Assembly (NCBI GenBank): GCA_018241685.1
Contig: JAFEDJ010000013.1
Coordinates: 62,001 to 126,000, forward strand
Origin: Pseudomonadota bacterium
GTDB taxonomy: Bacteria > Pseudomonadota > Gammaproteobacteria > Burkholderiales > Rhodocyclaceae
Length of the DNA stretch: 64,000 nucleotides
Direction of reading: 5' to 3'
The translations under genes and the position numbers were made by a program. Shown piece after piece: positions 63,842 to 64,000 of the stretch (position 1 is its first letter; each line of letters starts with the position of its first letter). Below the pieces are notes generated by a model, which saw only the letters and a list, made by a program, of their open reading frames with translations, ran no database searches and was not told where the DNA came from.

Positions 63842-64000
63842 CGTCCCTGAACCAGCAATTCACCTGTCACGATGCCTATGACCCGAATGCCTTGCCGGTC
63901 GCCGTTGGCCGCCAGCTGATCCTCGACACGGTAGCGCCGATCGAAGGCGTCGAACACCTGCCGCTGCGCGAGGCCCTCGGCCGCGTGCTGGCCGAAGCGG
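63838..64000 (+). CDS. moeA: Molybdopterin molybdenumtransferase, N-terminus (cut by window edge)
   Basis: Starts at GTG 63838 overlapping the mobA stop (GTGA), with GGAG about ten bases upstream. The 54 visible residues (ending VEHLPLREALGRVLAEA) match the MoeA start, which leads into the linker domain. The enzyme inserts molybdate into molybdopterin-AMP. The bulk of the gene lies beyond the window. Confidence 0.9.
   Translation, partial: MTSLNQQFTCHDAYDPNALPVAVGRQLILDTVAPIEGVEHLPLREALGRVLAEA

Overview
The window is chromosomal DNA from a betaproteobacterium. Gene content and order fit Rhodocyclales best (an Azospira/Thauera/Azoarcus-type genome). The evidence is the run rpoE-rseA-rseB-rseC-mucD-glutaredoxin-lepA-lepB-DUF4845-rnc, the complete yceD-rpmF-plsX-fabH-fabD-fabG-acpP-fabF block, a GC-rich composition and a PQQ alcohol dehydrogenase. 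Genus is an inference from synteny; no 16S gene is present.

Layout. (1) 1-7.7 kb, minus strand: envelope-stress sigma factor operon with a recognisable sigma-E autoregulatory promoter, running into lepA, lepB and rnc (cut by the window edge). (2) 7.8-9.9 kb: nadB and a YgfX-like membrane protein. (3) 9.9-16 kb, minus: fatty-acid synthesis operon headed by yceD-rpmF. (4) 16-20.2 kb: maf, a tetrapyrrole-methylase-type methyltransferase, S49 peptidase, Rieske protein, HAD phosphatase and rluC. (5) 20.2-23.9 kb: RNase E behind a long structured leader. (6) 24-28 kb: low-molecular-weight phosphatase, uvrB and an aspartate/aromatic aminotransferase, then two identical tRNA-Asn(GTT) genes.

(7) 28.2-54.5 kb: a genomic island of about 26 kb inserted at the second tRNA-Asn. 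It is bounded by a perfect 92-bp direct repeat (28226-28317 and 54382-54473) made of the tRNA 3' part plus its terminator. From left to right it carries: an IS3 remnant; a 2052-residue STAND ATPase with an N-terminal Cap4/DUF4297-like nuclease (Avs-like anti-phage architecture); an array of small plasmid/ICE-type genes including radC, each preceded by a terminator-like hairpin; a tyrosine integrase; an orphan gene; an IS5 remnant; a second, unrelated tyrosine recombinase whose ribosome-binding site lies in a perfect hairpin; a small unknown gene; a family B DNA polymerase (exonuclease plus polymerase, resembling the primer-independent polymerases of pipolins) interrupted by one in-frame amber codon; a Fic protein with palindromic operator-like repeats over its start; and a GEMM-I (cyclic dinucleotide) riboswitch in front of a small membrane protein and two dynamin-like GTPases, the second LeoA-like.

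(8) 54.7-59.4 kb: a histidine kinase/NarL-type regulator pair, a PQQ-dependent dehydrogenase and its associated substrate-binding protein. (9) 59.8-61.9 kb: a methyl-accepting chemotaxis protein. (10) 62.1 kb to the end: molybdenum cofactor genes moaA, mobA and moeA (cut).

Most notable are the pipolin-like polymerase split by UAG, the riboswitch-led dynamin operon, and the STAND nuclease. Together they make the island look like a composite mobile element loaded with defence functions. That reading is inference from motifs and arrangement; no database search was possible.
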